Part shown: positions 8,849 to 17,085 of the stretch, in pieces
Numbering within the stretch: position 1 is the first letter of the stretch
How the letters are laid out: the number at the start of each line of letters is the position of its first letter
Source: an uncultured Lachnospiraceae bacterium
GTDB taxonomy: Bacteria > Bacillota > Clostridia > Lachnospirales > Lachnospiraceae
Reading direction: 5' to 3'
DNA: 64,000 nt
NCBI GenBank assembly: GCA_910577045.1
Contig: CAJTLB010000002.1
Span: forward strand, 1-64,000
Notes under the pieces: model-generated
Databases searched by the model: none
What the model was told of the DNA's origin: nothing
The model's input: only the letters and a program-made list of their open reading frames with translations
Program-made: the position numbers and the translations under genes

Positions 8849-10705
8849 TTATAAAAACTTTTCTACCAGTTTTCGGACCACCTGCCTCCTTATGCTCCCT
8901 GCTGGCATCCACTGATTAATTTTTTTCATATCTATCGCTATTTCTAATCTTGTTGGCCTTAAGCGGATTATACGTTTCTGGTTATTTTCTTCAAATATAT
9001 GTTTCCATTTCTTACTGGATGCATGTTCATATAATATCCCTTCATAAAATGCCGTTTTTCTTGCATATTCCCAAAATATTTCCGCATAATCACAACAAGG
9101 GTCACTCCATGGTTTCCATGCGCCCGCATAATGGATAATATATGGCTGCTTTCTCGCCTCTTGATATTCCTCCCACAAAGAAACAGGGGCTTGTTTTATA
9201 AGATCCATACGAGAACGGTTCCCATATTTCCAATTTATTAACACATTCCAATTTTGTGGCAAGTATTTTACTTTATTTTTAAACATTGTATTTAATACAT
9301 CTTGATCTAACATCCGCCATTTTTTTTCTAATGTTTTTTCCACTAAATCAGACACTTTACAACAACTTCTAATTTCTTCTAAATTTAATAACAATACACC
9401 TGCTTGGAAATACGAAAAAGCGTTTTTTAAATACAATTCTTGGGTAAGATATTGTTCTGTGCCCTTATCTGCTTTTGCACTCCCTATTACATCCACATCC
9501 TTTACAGCTGCCAAGGCATATCCTTCCATATCCTCTTGAAATAATTCTGCTATATCCCTTAGCACTACCATATCCACATCTAAATACAATATTTTTTGAT
9601 ACTCTTTCATAACCTCTGGAATAAAATATCGGTAGAATGTTTCTACTGAAAAATGATGATGGACTACAAACGAAATCCCTTCTACATACTCCGAAATATT
9701 GCAAAAACGGATTGAAATTCTTTCTCTACCCTCTGCTATTTTTTGTATCCTATCTTGATTTTCTTCTTGGATCTGACAATGGAAAACTACAATATCATAC
9801 CATCTCTCTGTTGATGCACATTCTACAATAGATTGTAATAATACTGCCAAGTATGGGCAAAACCTATTATCGGAAGCCATAACCATATGGATACTATCTT
9901 TTGGAAAAATAGGGAGAACCTGTGGCAACGGTTCTGTCTTATGGAATATCACATAAGGCAATTCACATAATTTCTTTTTTTTTGTTTTTTTCAAATATGT
10001 TATATAAATGCCAAATAAGCGTTCTGCAAGATAAGCAGGGGCACGATATTCCTGCTCATTATAATCAGACATCTCTGCCTTTTCTTCAAACTCCCCCAAT
10101 AATGGGAACAACCATTCCATATATTCAAAAAACAATTCTTTTTTCATTACATACATATTCAAAAAATAATGTTCTTTTGAAGCCATATACTCTTTCGCTG
10201 CTTCTTTATAATGGGGTTGTTTTTGATTTATCAATTCTAATATTTGATCTAGGTCTTTTTTCTTATGGAACTGGCAATATTGCTGGTATACTGTAGTATT
10301 CATTGGTTCACGCAGAACTGTAACTATATCATATTTCTCCACGACCTCTTTTAATTTTTCTTCTACTATTGTATAATCTTTTATATGTTCCATTTCTGTA
10401 TAAGGCCGCCATCTTTTCACGGATAATTTTCCATTTTCCATTACATGATATTCTTTCTGAAAAGATAAATACCTTCTATAATGAAAAAAACCATAATAAT
10501 CGGCATCTAAGTTTTTCCATGCCCAATATTGTGCTGTTAATTCACAATATAACTTATTTTTCCCAGAAATATGTTCCCCTTCATTATCATAATACATGCC
10601 TTGGTACTTACTATCTGACAATGCACATCCCACTTGGATAGGAAACAAATATTTACTTTTTGGCACATAACTTTTTTTATGGCAAGACACCAAAATCTTT
10701 ATCAT
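8849..10705 (-). CDS. DUF4422-GT8 two-domain glycosyltransferase (paralogue)
   Basis: About 618 aa, same architecture as the gene at 5911-7848. DUF4422 is seen in IKILVSCHKKSYVP, LFPIQVG and DYYGFFHYRRYL; the GT8 domain has YLDVDMVV as the metal site, FQAGVLLLNLEE and LDQDVLNTMF. The two proteins are clearly homologous over their whole length yet divergent, suggesting an old duplication with different acceptor or donor specificity. I prefer the ATG at 10705, just after the stop of the ATPase gene and behind AGAGAGGGG, although the spacing is short. An ATG at 10723 is the alternative. The product is cytoplasmic or membrane-peripheral; no helix is evident. Confidence 0.87.
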   Translation of the reverse strand: MIKILVSCHKKSYVPKSKYLFPIQVGCALSDSKYQGMYYDNEGEHISGKNKLYCELTAQYWAWKNLDADYYGFFHYRRYLSFQKEYHVMENGKLSVKRWRPYTEMEHIKDYTIVEEKLKEVVEKYDIVTVLREPMNTTVYQQYCQFHKKKDLDQILELINQKQPHYKEAAKEYMASKEHYFLNMYVMKKELFFEYMEWLFPLLGEFEEKAEMSDYNEQEYRAPAYLAERLFGIYITYLKKTKKKKLCELPYVIFHKTEPLPQVLPIFPKDSIHMVMASDNRFCPYLAVLLQSIVECASTERWYDIVVFHCQIQEENQDRIQKIAEGRERISIRFCNISEYVEGISFVVHHHFSVETFYRYFIPEVMKEYQKILYLDVDMVVLRDIAELFQEDMEGYALAAVKDVDVIGSAKADKGTEQYLTQELYLKNAFSYFQAGVLLLNLEEIRSCCKVSDLVEKTLEKKWRMLDQDVLNTMFKNKVKYLPQNWNVLINWKYGNRSRMDLIKQAPVSLWEEYQEARKQPYIIHYAGAWKPWSDPCCDYAEIFWEYARKTAFYEGILYEHASSKKWKHIFEENNQKRIIRLRPTRLEIAIDMKKINQWMPAGSIRRQVVRKLVEKFL

Positions 10706-10715
10706 ATTCCCCTCT

Positions 10716-11453
10716 CTATCCATAGCAATTCTTATATGCAGCGCATACTGCTTCTGTATTTCCAATCATTTTTACTTTTCCTTCTTGTAACCACAATACC
10801 CGATTGCACATTGCCTCAATTTGGGACAGATCATGTGATACAAAAAACACAGTTGTCCCGCCGCCCATTAACTCCAACATTCTAGTACGGCTTTTTTCCT
10901 GGAAACTGGCATCCCCTACTGATAAGATCTCATCTACAATTAAAACTTCTGGGTTTACTACTGTTGCTATTGAAAAAGCAAGACGCATCATCATACCAGA
11001 AGAATAGTTTCGGATTGGCGTGTCAATAAATCTTTCTAATTCAGAAAAGTTTACTATTTCCTTATATTTTTGTTTTAAATATTCCTTTGAATACCCTAAA
11101 ATTGCCCCATTTAAAAAAATATTTTCCCGTCCTGTTAATTCAAAATCAAACCCTGACCCAAGTTCCAGCATAGGGACAATATTTCCTTTTACTTCCACCT
11201 TTCCTTTTGTTGGCTTCATAATCCCAGAAATAATTTTTAATAAAGTACTCTTTCCCGCCCCATTTTTTCCAATAATCCCTAACACTTCTCCCTTTTTCAC
11301 AGAAAAACTAATATCTTCTAAAGCCTGGAATACCTCATATTGAATCTTTTTTTGTAATGCTGCTACCATAAATCCCTTTAATGACTTTTCCTTATTTTGT
11401 TCCAACTTAAACTGCATAGATACATCTACTACTTCTATAATTTTCCTTGCCAT
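10716..11453 (-). CDS. Polysaccharide ABC exporter, ATP-binding subunit (Wzt/TagH-like)
   Basis: 245 aa ABC ATPase. Walker A is GKNGAGKST, the signature is YSSGMMMRLAF, Walker B is VLIVDEILS, and the switch His is in FFVSHD. The segment before Walker A and the VPMLELGSGF region are typical of exporters for polysaccharide or teichoic acid. It lacks the C-terminal carbohydrate-binding domain found in some Wzt proteins, so chain-length or terminal-residue recognition would have to lie elsewhere. It follows the permease gene by 12 bp, and the pair would energise export of the undecaprenyl-linked glycan made by the cluster. Confidence 0.93.
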   Translation of the reverse strand: MARKIIEVVDVSMQFKLEQNKEKSLKGFMVAALQKKIQYEVFQALEDISFSVKKGEVLGIIGKNGAGKSTLLKIISGIMKPTKGKVEVKGNIVPMLELGSGFDFELTGRENIFLNGAILGYSKEYLKQKYKEIVNFSELERFIDTPIRNYSSGMMMRLAFSIATVVNPEVLIVDEILSVGDASFQEKSRTRMLELMGGGTTVFFVSHDLSQIEAMCNRVLWLQEGKVKMIGNTEAVCAAYKNCYG

Positions 11454-11465
11454 ACCTTACTCCTA

Positions 11466-12926
11466 TTAAAGATTCATTACAAACTTATCCTGTGTTTTTT
11501 GAAATACCAACCCACCAATTATTAACGCTGCTGCAGAACATGCCACACATTGGACATACCATAATGGTTCTGGCGATACTCCATCAATTACTATTTTCCT
11601 TAAAAAACGAATATAGTAATACATGGCATTGTAATGGAATATTCCTTGGTATTGAGCACTAAGAATACTCTCTGGATAAAAAATAGGTGTTATATACATC
11701 CAAAGCAAGCTAATAATTCCCCATAAAAATTGTATATCACGGAAAAAAACCATTAAGGATGATAACAACATTCCTACCCCAATGGCAAATGCTATTACAC
11801 AAAGCATAATAAAAGGGATAACTATAAACGCTTTTGTAATGGGTTCCCCTGTCACTATAAGCACTAAAAATAATGGCAACATAGAAATTAAAAAGTTAAT
11901 AGATGAAGATAATACTTTTGTAACAGGATAAATATATTTTGGTACATAAACCTTTGTAATTAAAGAAGCGTTGTATACAATAGAACCTAATGCCTGCCCT
12001 ACTGCCTCATTAAAGAAATTAAACACTACCAATCCAGATAAAAGATATAAAGGGAAATTTTCAATATCTGACCGGAATAACTGTGAAAATACAATATATT
12101 GTACTGTCATTGTTAAAAGCGGGTTTAAAAAGCTCCAAAAAATACCAAGTACAGACCGCTTATACCGTACCTTAAAATCTCTGTTTACTAATTGTTCTAT
12201 TAAAAAAATATATTTTTTCAATAGAGCAGCCGTTGAAAAAAAAGGTTCTCTTTTTCCATGCCAATGAAGCCATACAGCTATCCAATAAAAAAGAGAACAT
12301 ATCAATAGCCCGCAAAACATAATTTCCTTATAATAAGTACCTGTCCACACCTCTTCTTTCCCATATGCCGAAAAGCATAAAGAACCTGCCACTTCTTCTC
12401 CATTTAGAAAAAAGCTCCCTTCTTCCACTTCTTGGCCTGAATTATATAGTGCTGTCGCAGACATATTTGCTTCACCATTTTCTGATGAAACCACTAACCG
12501 CAGCATAGTATTTTCCAGTTTTTTAGGAAAAACCGGAATATCCCCTACTTCTAAATAAACATATTGGTTAAATCCTATTTCATTTGGGTTTATTATTTGT
12601 TTTACAAGTAATTCTTTTGATTCTTCATTCCAAAGTTCTATATATACATTCCCATATACTTCTTTCCCATAATTGGATAGCATTACGCCAACCCGTTCTA
12701 TTTGGCTTATTTTATTCAACCATATTTGTTCTATTTTCCTACCTGCTGTAATATCTCCTGTAATCATATTTGCTGGAAATTCTTCTATAGTATGCCTAGA
12801 TTCCCTAATATGAAATTCCTTCCCACCTGCTATATATAAAAGAGATAGAAAAACTAGATAAAATAATACCCATATGAAATATATTTTTATATATGCCTTT
12901 ACTTGATTTTGTACTGCTTTATTCAT
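11466..12926 (-). CDS. Polysaccharide ABC exporter, permease with extra N-terminal outside domain (Wzm/TagG-like)
   Basis: 486 aa. The C-terminal half, from about residue 249, is a normal ABC-2 permease (NRDFKVRYKRSVLGIFWSFLNP, then a six-helix core ending in FQKTQDKFVMNL). The N-terminal half is unusual. It has a helix at about 14-33, a segment of about 165 residues predicted outside the membrane and rich in beta-type sequence, and a second helix at about 202-221. Ordinary Wzm/TagG proteins are about 260-280 aa. The extra domain could bind the polymer or its carrier during export. It is 36 bp downstream of the GT4 gene and 12 bp upstream of its ATPase. Confidence 0.88.
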   Translation of the reverse strand: MNKAVQNQVKAYIKIYFIWVLFYLVFLSLLYIAGGKEFHIRESRHTIEEFPANMITGDITAGRKIEQIWLNKISQIERVGVMLSNYGKEVYGNVYIELWNEESKELLVKQIINPNEIGFNQYVYLEVGDIPVFPKKLENTMLRLVVSSENGEANMSATALYNSGQEVEEGSFFLNGEEVAGSLCFSAYGKEEVWTGTYYKEIMFCGLLICSLFYWIAVWLHWHGKREPFFSTAALLKKYIFLIEQLVNRDFKVRYKRSVLGIFWSFLNPLLTMTVQYIVFSQLFRSDIENFPLYLLSGLVVFNFFNEAVGQALGSIVYNASLITKVYVPKYIYPVTKVLSSSINFLISMLPLFLVLIVTGEPITKAFIVIPFIMLCVIAFAIGVGMLLSSLMVFFRDIQFLWGIISLLWMYITPIFYPESILSAQYQGIFHYNAMYYYIRFLRKIVIDGVSPEPLWYVQCVACSAAALIIGGLVFQKTQDKFVMNL

Positions 12927-12962
12927 TCTATTTTCTTCTGTCCTACCTTTTTCATTCTATAG

Positions 12963-14090
12963 TCAAATTTGGTTATAAATTTTTCTACTTTCTTTTTCCA
13001 CTTCTTTACTGTCATAAGTAATAGCTAACTCTGTTTTTACTTTTGTACTATAAATTACTTCCTTTATAGCTTTTTCATATTCTTTTATAGATTGGTTTAC
13101 TAACCATTTCCCATTCCCTAATAAATCTCTGTTGCCACGAATATCAGAGCATATAATAGGAAGCCCTATTGCCATTGCTTCCATTAATGCTACTGGCAGC
13201 CCTTCTTGTTTCGAGGGAAAAATAAAACAATCTGATACAGATAAAATTTCTCTAACATCGGTTCTATATCCGGCTAAAAGCACCTCTTCTTTTAAGCCTT
13301 CTTGTTCTATTACCTTATACAAATGTTCTCTTTCTGGCCCTTCTCCACAAATCAGATAACACAAGTTTTTTCCTTGTCCTTCCTGTTTTAACCTACCAAG
13401 TGCTTTTAACACTATTTGGTGGTTTTTCCTTTTAGTCAATTCCCCCACGCTTACTAATAAATAATCTCCTAGATTAACCCCTAGTTCTTTGCGTTTTTTT
13501 TCTCGATCTACTATTATATTTTGGCAAGCTTCCCTACTTATCCCAACCCCATGAATCTTTTCTATTTTTCTTGCTGGCAGCCATTTTTTTGCCAAGCAAA
13601 AATCTTCCTTATTTATAGTAATTAACACATCTGTGTACCTTGCTAGCCACCATTCCACTGGGAAATACAAAACCCAATTAAGCCAAGGCGCACCTTTATA
13701 AAAATGGAAACCATGCGCCGTATAAAAAATTTTTGTGCCTTTCTTTTGGTATTTCCTAGCAACTACCCTTCCTAATGCCCCGCCCACTGGCGTATGGCAA
13801 TGCACCAGTTGAAAAGAAACCTCTTCCATTAACTTTTTTAGTTGAAAATATGCTTTCCCATTACTTTTTATATAAAATGGGGAACGTGCAAAATCTACTT
13901 GATGGCAGAATATCCCTGTCCCTGAAAGCCGGCTATTATCCCTTCCATAATGTGGGTTTTTAAAATTAGCAGCATAATGCACTTCATATCCCTGTTCCTG
14001 AAGAATTTGTATATGGTTCATTTCAAATTGGGCAGCAAAACCACTAACAGTAGCAATAATCAATGCTTTTTTCTGATTTTCCTGATTCAT
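12963..14090 (-). CDS. GT4 glycosyltransferase, first gene of the polysaccharide operon
   Basis: 375 aa GT-B fold enzyme. N-terminal donor-independent half: ATVSGFAAQFEMNHIQIL and VHCHTPVGGALGRVV. C-terminal nucleotide-sugar half: VGELTKRKNHQ and the E-x7-E motif region FPSKQEGLPVALMEAMA. Similar proteins (CapM/EpsD-like) start or extend the repeat unit of capsules and exopolysaccharides with UDP-GalNAc, GlcNAc or related donors; the donor here is unknown. The ATG at 14090 has GGGAG six bases upstream; an in-frame GTG five codons earlier is less likely. It is the first cistron after a leader of about 160 nt and the promoter at 14264-14291. No initiating phosphoglycosyltransferase is seen in this window. 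Confidence 0.9.
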   Translation of the reverse strand: MNQENQKKALIIATVSGFAAQFEMNHIQILQEQGYEVHYAANFKNPHYGRDNSRLSGTGIFCHQVDFARSPFYIKSNGKAYFQLKKLMEEVSFQLVHCHTPVGGALGRVVARKYQKKGTKIFYTAHGFHFYKGAPWLNWVLYFPVEWWLARYTDVLITINKEDFCLAKKWLPARKIEKIHGVGISREACQNIIVDREKKRKELGVNLGDYLLVSVGELTKRKNHQIVLKALGRLKQEGQGKNLCYLICGEGPEREHLYKVIEQEGLKEEVLLAGYRTDVREILSVSDCFIFPSKQEGLPVALMEAMAIGLPIICSDIRGNRDLLGNGKWLVNQSIKEYEKAIKEVIYSTKVKTELAITYDSKEVEKESRKIYNQI

Positions 14091-14253
14091 AATAACTCCC
14101 AGCACAACTGCCTTACGGCTCTTTGGAAAGCCATACCTTCCAGGTGGTGCTGTACCTCTAGGCAGGTTCCTAAAAACCTACTTGGCTTATTCTAGCTCTC
14201 TACTCCAAAAATACCTTTTATTCTCAAAAAGTATACTTTTTCGGAGTGGTTTT
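14091..14253 (-). promoter_or_regulatory. Structured leader of the polysaccharide operon
   Basis: About 160 nt lie between the predicted transcription start and the first gene. The minus strand shows several short hairpins: AGGTT/AACCT, AGGT/ACCT, GGCT/AGCC, and GCC-gtaa-GGC with a tetraloop. It also contains one copy of the AAAAAGTATACTTTTT palindrome. No riboswitch class is recognised. The length and folding suggest attenuation or processive antitermination, which is inference. Confidence 0.4.
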
Positions 14254-14257
14254 TTCT
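14221..14257. repeat. Palindrome-containing direct repeat, copy A (inside leader)
   Basis: A 37-bp unit centred on the perfect palindrome AAAAAGTATACTTTTT flanked by CTC and GAG. The same unit occurs at 14339-14375 with one mismatch. This copy lies just downstream of the -10 box of the operon promoter. Confidence 0.7.
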
Positions 14258-14263
14258 TATGCT

Positions 14264-14291
14264 ATTTTACCATATTTTTTGGATTTTGCAA
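14264..14291 (-). promoter_or_regulatory. Promoter of the polysaccharide operon
   Basis: Minus-strand TTGCAA (14291-14286), 16-bp spacer, TAAAAT (14269-14264). It is the best sigma-A-like match upstream of the GT4 gene and lies between the two copies of the palindromic repeat. Confidence 0.6.
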
Positions 14292-14338
14292 GGGGTTTTT
14301 CATAGATTTCCTGTACAATTTGCACAAAGGATAGAGGA

Positions 14339-14375
14339 TTCTCAAAAAGTATACTTTTTCGGAGTGGCTTTTTCT
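14339..14375. repeat. Palindrome-containing direct repeat, copy B (upstream of promoter)
   Basis: Second copy of the 37-bp unit, 118 bp from copy A and in the same orientation. It lies upstream of the -35 box, so the two copies bracket the promoter as a pair of operators might. The stretch 14376-14560 otherwise holds only AT-rich sequence with a 12-bp direct duplication (aaataccatcta) and no gene. Confidence 0.7.
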
Positions 14376-14563
14376 AGTTTCTATATATCCATTACAAACT
14401 TTTCAATATTCTTATTGTCTGGTTTTTTGTTATAACAATCCTATCACAAACTATAATTACTATTCATTTCCTAAATCTTTATTAAATACCATCTACAACT
14501 ATAAAAATACCATCTATATGATTGCTATGTTATAATACATTCTCCTTCCTCTACACTAGATTA

Positions 14564-14746
14564 CTATTCCATTTCTAGCCCTGTTGCCACACAAACTGCA
14601 TCTGGCACCCATGTCCTTACTAATTTTTTCATAACGCCTGCTGTATCTTTTAAATGCATCCATAATGGTAGCCAGATTTCTTCCGAATCTGCACTTGTTT
14701 TTGCCATTAGTACTTTGTATTTTTCTTCCATAGTTAAACCCTTCAT
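14564..14746 (-). pseudogene. Truncated Cas3 HD-domain fragment
   Basis: A 60-codon frame whose residues 14-50 (MAKTSADSEEIWLPLWMHLKDT and onward to WVPDAV) resemble the extreme N-terminus of type I Cas3 nuclease-helicases, where AKT..WLPL..HL.DTA precedes the HD motif. The frame stops after GLEME, before the HD catalytic residues and the whole helicase. No other cas gene, and no repeat-spacer array, is visible in the window. It is probably a deletion remnant of a CRISPR-Cas locus. Assignment is by eye from family pattern, so moderate confidence. Translation may start at the ATG six codons in, behind AAGGG. Confidence 0.5.
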
Positions 14747-14809
14747 AATTCATTATAATATGTTTCATTTTTGCGGCGCAAAGCACCGCAATCCTTTTAC
14801 CCAAAATAT

Positions 14810-15433
14810 TTAATAATCGTTTCGTATTTCTTCTGGAATATATCGGATAAAAATATGATTAAAGATATAGGAACACAAGAATGCAGTTAATCCAAACCCA
14901 AAGAAAATGGCAACTGCCAAAAACAGCCAAATTAACACAGCACATACCCCCAATACTACCATAAGGAGGATTGTCCATGGCAAATGGCGTATTGCCATTA
15001 AAAGTGCGTTTTTTAATGTTTGTTTTATGGTATTGTCAAATTGTGCCTGTAAAGGAAATACATATGCTGCTGTACATAAACATATAATGGAGATTCCAAG
15101 CATTAAGGCAAGCAGTATTTTAGCATATCCTGCTTTACTGGTATAAAAGAAATAAATATCTGTCCCTAATACTGTTGCCACCAATATCATAATAATCCAG
15201 ATAATAGTAGACTGCTTAAAATTCTGCTTAAATGACTTCCAAAACCCTTGCCACATATAACCTTCTCTGTCACGTGCCATTTTCATAGTAACAGACATCA
15301 TGGCTGTTACAGATGCCCCTATTGTCACCACTGGTAAAGAAAAGATTATAAAAATAATATTCAGCCAGATTAAATCTACCAGTTTCCCTATGGTTCGGAA
15401 CACCGGATTGTCTAAATCAAATAATTTTCCCAC
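14810..15433 (-). CDS. DUF624 (YesL-like) membrane protein
   Basis: 207 aa with about five predicted membrane helices. It begins with the family signature GKLFDLDNPVFRTIGKLVDLIWLN and carries the PVVTIGAS segment typical of DUF624/YesL proteins. YesL-family genes often sit beside carbohydrate ABC importers and plant-polysaccharide loci, but their biochemical role is unknown. A GTG start at 15433 is chosen because GGAGAG lies 7 nt upstream and homologues begin at this point; the longer frame to 15520 would run over the promoter zone. It is divergent from a single-helix protein gene at 15623. Confidence 0.82.
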   Translation of the reverse strand: MGKLFDLDNPVFRTIGKLVDLIWLNIIFIIFSLPVVTIGASVTAMMSVTMKMARDREGYMWQGFWKSFKQNFKQSTIIWIIMILVATVLGTDIYFFYTSKAGYAKILLALMLGISIICLCTAAYVFPLQAQFDNTIKQTLKNALLMAIRHLPWTILLMVVLGVCAVLIWLFLAVAIFFGFGLTAFLCSYIFNHIFIRYIPEEIRNDY

Positions 15434-15563
15434 GTTTACTCTCCTTCGTTTTTGTATTTCTGTTACAATATATACTCGAATTATATCGAAATGGCTGTAA
15501 AAAATCAAATATTTCTGCATATATTTATGAAAATTTCATTTTTGTCCTGCTTTTTTTCTTTGT

Positions 15564-15592
15564 TTGTCCTGAAAATTATGATAGAATATACA
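15564..15592 (+). promoter_or_regulatory. Promoter of the single-helix protein gene
   Basis: TTGTCC, 17-bp spacer, TATACA, ending 30 bp before the start codon at 15623. An overlapping alternative (TTGTTT-16-TAGAAT) uses the same stretch. Confidence 0.5.
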
Positions 15593-15622
15593 AATAGAAC
15601 GAACCAGAAAGGGAGGATTATT

Positions 15623-16300
15623 ATGTCCATCAAGCAAGCTGCAAAAGAAGAACGACAAAAATTTCATGAAATAAAAGGCTTTTCTAAAAAAGCTGGTTAT
15701 ATTTGGGATTATTACCGATATTGGATTATTGGCACTATAGCTGCTATTGCCTTTTGTATTTCTATTGGCGGTTCCATTTACCACAATATAAAATACACCC
15801 AGATTTTCTATTGTGCTATATTTAATAATCCTCTAACTGATGAAGCCTTAGCATCCCTAGAAACGGATTTTGGTGCATATTATAACTTAAACCCCAAAAG
15901 TGAAACCATGCACTTTGACAGCACATATGTGATTTCTGAAGATGGTGATCCCCAAACGAATTATGTTACTATACAAAAAATAGGTGCTATGGTAGCTTCA
16001 AAATCAGTAGATGTTATATTGGGCGATGAGTTCACTTTAGCACAATATGCCGTAGATGGTTATTTTTATGATTTAAAAGATTTGCTTCCTGCTGAAACCT
16101 ATGCGGCATTATCAGAATATATGGTTGATTATACCTATTTAGAAGAAAATATAACTGCCCCTTTTGTAATAGATTTAAGCCAATCTGAGCTTGTAAAAAA
16201 TGGGACTATCCGTATAGAAAACCCTATTGCCGGCGTTGTCATTAACTCAGAGAATCCTCTCGTAGCAGTAGAATTCCTTAAATATATCTTTGGCCTGTAA
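15623..16300 (+). CDS. Membrane-anchored protein of unknown function with outside domain
   Basis: 225 aa. A basic cytoplasmic N-terminus of about 38 residues, rich in Lys and aromatics, is followed by one helix (YWIIGTIAAIAFCISIGGSI) and an extracytoplasmic domain of about 165 residues. That domain has patches resembling type I solute-binding proteins (DVILGDEFTLAQYAVDGYFYDLKDLL). I do not recognise a named family. The ATG at 15623 has GGGAGG six bases upstream. It is divergent from the DUF624 gene, a pairing that may be functional. Its last 54 bp overlap tail-to-tail with the acetyltransferase gene on the other strand. Confidence 0.75.
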   Translation: MSIKQAAKEERQKFHEIKGFSKKAGYIWDYYRYWIIGTIAAIAFCISIGGSIYHNIKYTQIFYCAIFNNPLTDEALASLETDFGAYYNLNPKSETMHFDSTYVISEDGDPQTNYVTIQKIGAMVASKSVDVILGDEFTLAQYAVDGYFYDLKDLLPAETYAALSEYMVDYTYLEENITAPFVIDLSQSELVKNGTIRIENPIAGVVINSENPLVAVEFLKYIFGL

Positions 16301-17080
16301 CATGCCTATGCTTTGTGCTGTTTTCTGGGAAGCAATATTTTCCTTTGGCACAAAGCTTTTTATTTTTCCTTCTAATTCCAACTCTGTTTTTAGATAACAA
16401 AAAATTGCCTGGCAGGCTTCCTTTGCATAGCCTATACGCCGTTTCTCCGGCACAATAGCATAGCCAAGCTCCAAGCAATCTTCTCTATCCTCTACACCTG
16501 CAATCCCTACCAATTTACCATTACCTTTTTCTATTAATCCCCATATCCCATATCCATAAAAATTATACTGATTTTCTATATATGCCTGCAAAAACTGCTG
16601 TTGTACTATTTTATCCCTTTCTTTTATACTGTGGGCCTCTGTTTTTAAACCTGCTTCCCTGCACAGCCCAAAGAATAACTCTGTCTGGCTGCTAGTTAAT
16701 TCTTGTATCACTAGCCTTTCTGTTTCTGCTACTATAAGGGGAATATGATGGAAACGACTATATACCATCTTTAGATAACTGATTTGTATCCCATCTAGCC
16801 CTTGTAAAATATATGGTGCTGGAACAGGAAGTTTTGTTTCCTGTTTCCTAACACCAACCAAAGCGATTCCCGCCTTCTTTGCAGTAATAGCTACTATTGG
16901 CGTATCTGTCAGTAATAAACTTTCATTCTGGCAGACTGTCCCTATTTTATACCTTTTTACATACAATGCTGGTTCTATCTCTATTACTTCGATTCCTTGT
17001 GCTTTTACCCTTGCTAAAAAATTATCTAATTCCCTATCCTTGTTCTGTTCACTAACTACAACAATTAATGTTTTCCACAT
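16247..17080 (-). CDS. GNAT acetyltransferase with degenerate HAD-like N-terminal region
   Basis: 277 aa. The C-terminal 150 residues are a RimJ/RimL-type GNAT domain: ETERLVIQELT at its start, ELGYAIVPEKRRIGYAKEA with the acetyl-CoA loop, and the NIASQKTAQSIGM motif. The first 110 residues look like the core of a HAD-type fold (LLLTDTPIVAITAKKAGIALVGV) without the phosphatase catalytic aspartates, a combination I associate with clostridial proteins. The acetylated substrate is unknown. It ends inside the convergent gene at 15623-16300 and lies 5 bp downstream of the cyclophilin gene, so the two are probably co-transcribed. Confidence 0.82.
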   Translation of the reverse strand: MWKTLIVVVSEQNKDRELDNFLARVKAQGIEVIEIEPALYVKRYKIGTVCQNESLLLTDTPIVAITAKKAGIALVGVRKQETKLPVPAPYILQGLDGIQISYLKMVYSRFHHIPLIVAETERLVIQELTSSQTELFFGLCREAGLKTEAHSIKERDKIVQQQFLQAYIENQYNFYGYGIWGLIEKGNGKLVGIAGVEDREDCLELGYAIVPEKRRIGYAKEACQAIFCYLKTELELEGKIKSFVPKENIASQKTAQSIGMLQAKDIFKEFYCYERIL

Positions 17081-17085
17081 AATCT

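Noticed and set aside
14221..14375. Possible CRISPR array from the repeated 37-bp unit near the Cas3 relic
   Set aside because: Only two copies, 118 bp apart, with a promoter between them; the unit is a palindromic operator-like sequence and the spacing does not fit a spacer array.
14556..14804. 82-codon minus-strand frame overlapping the Cas3-like fragment
   Set aside because: It is the other reading of the same stretch. Its sequence is compositionally odd and only the 60-codon frame matches a protein family pattern.
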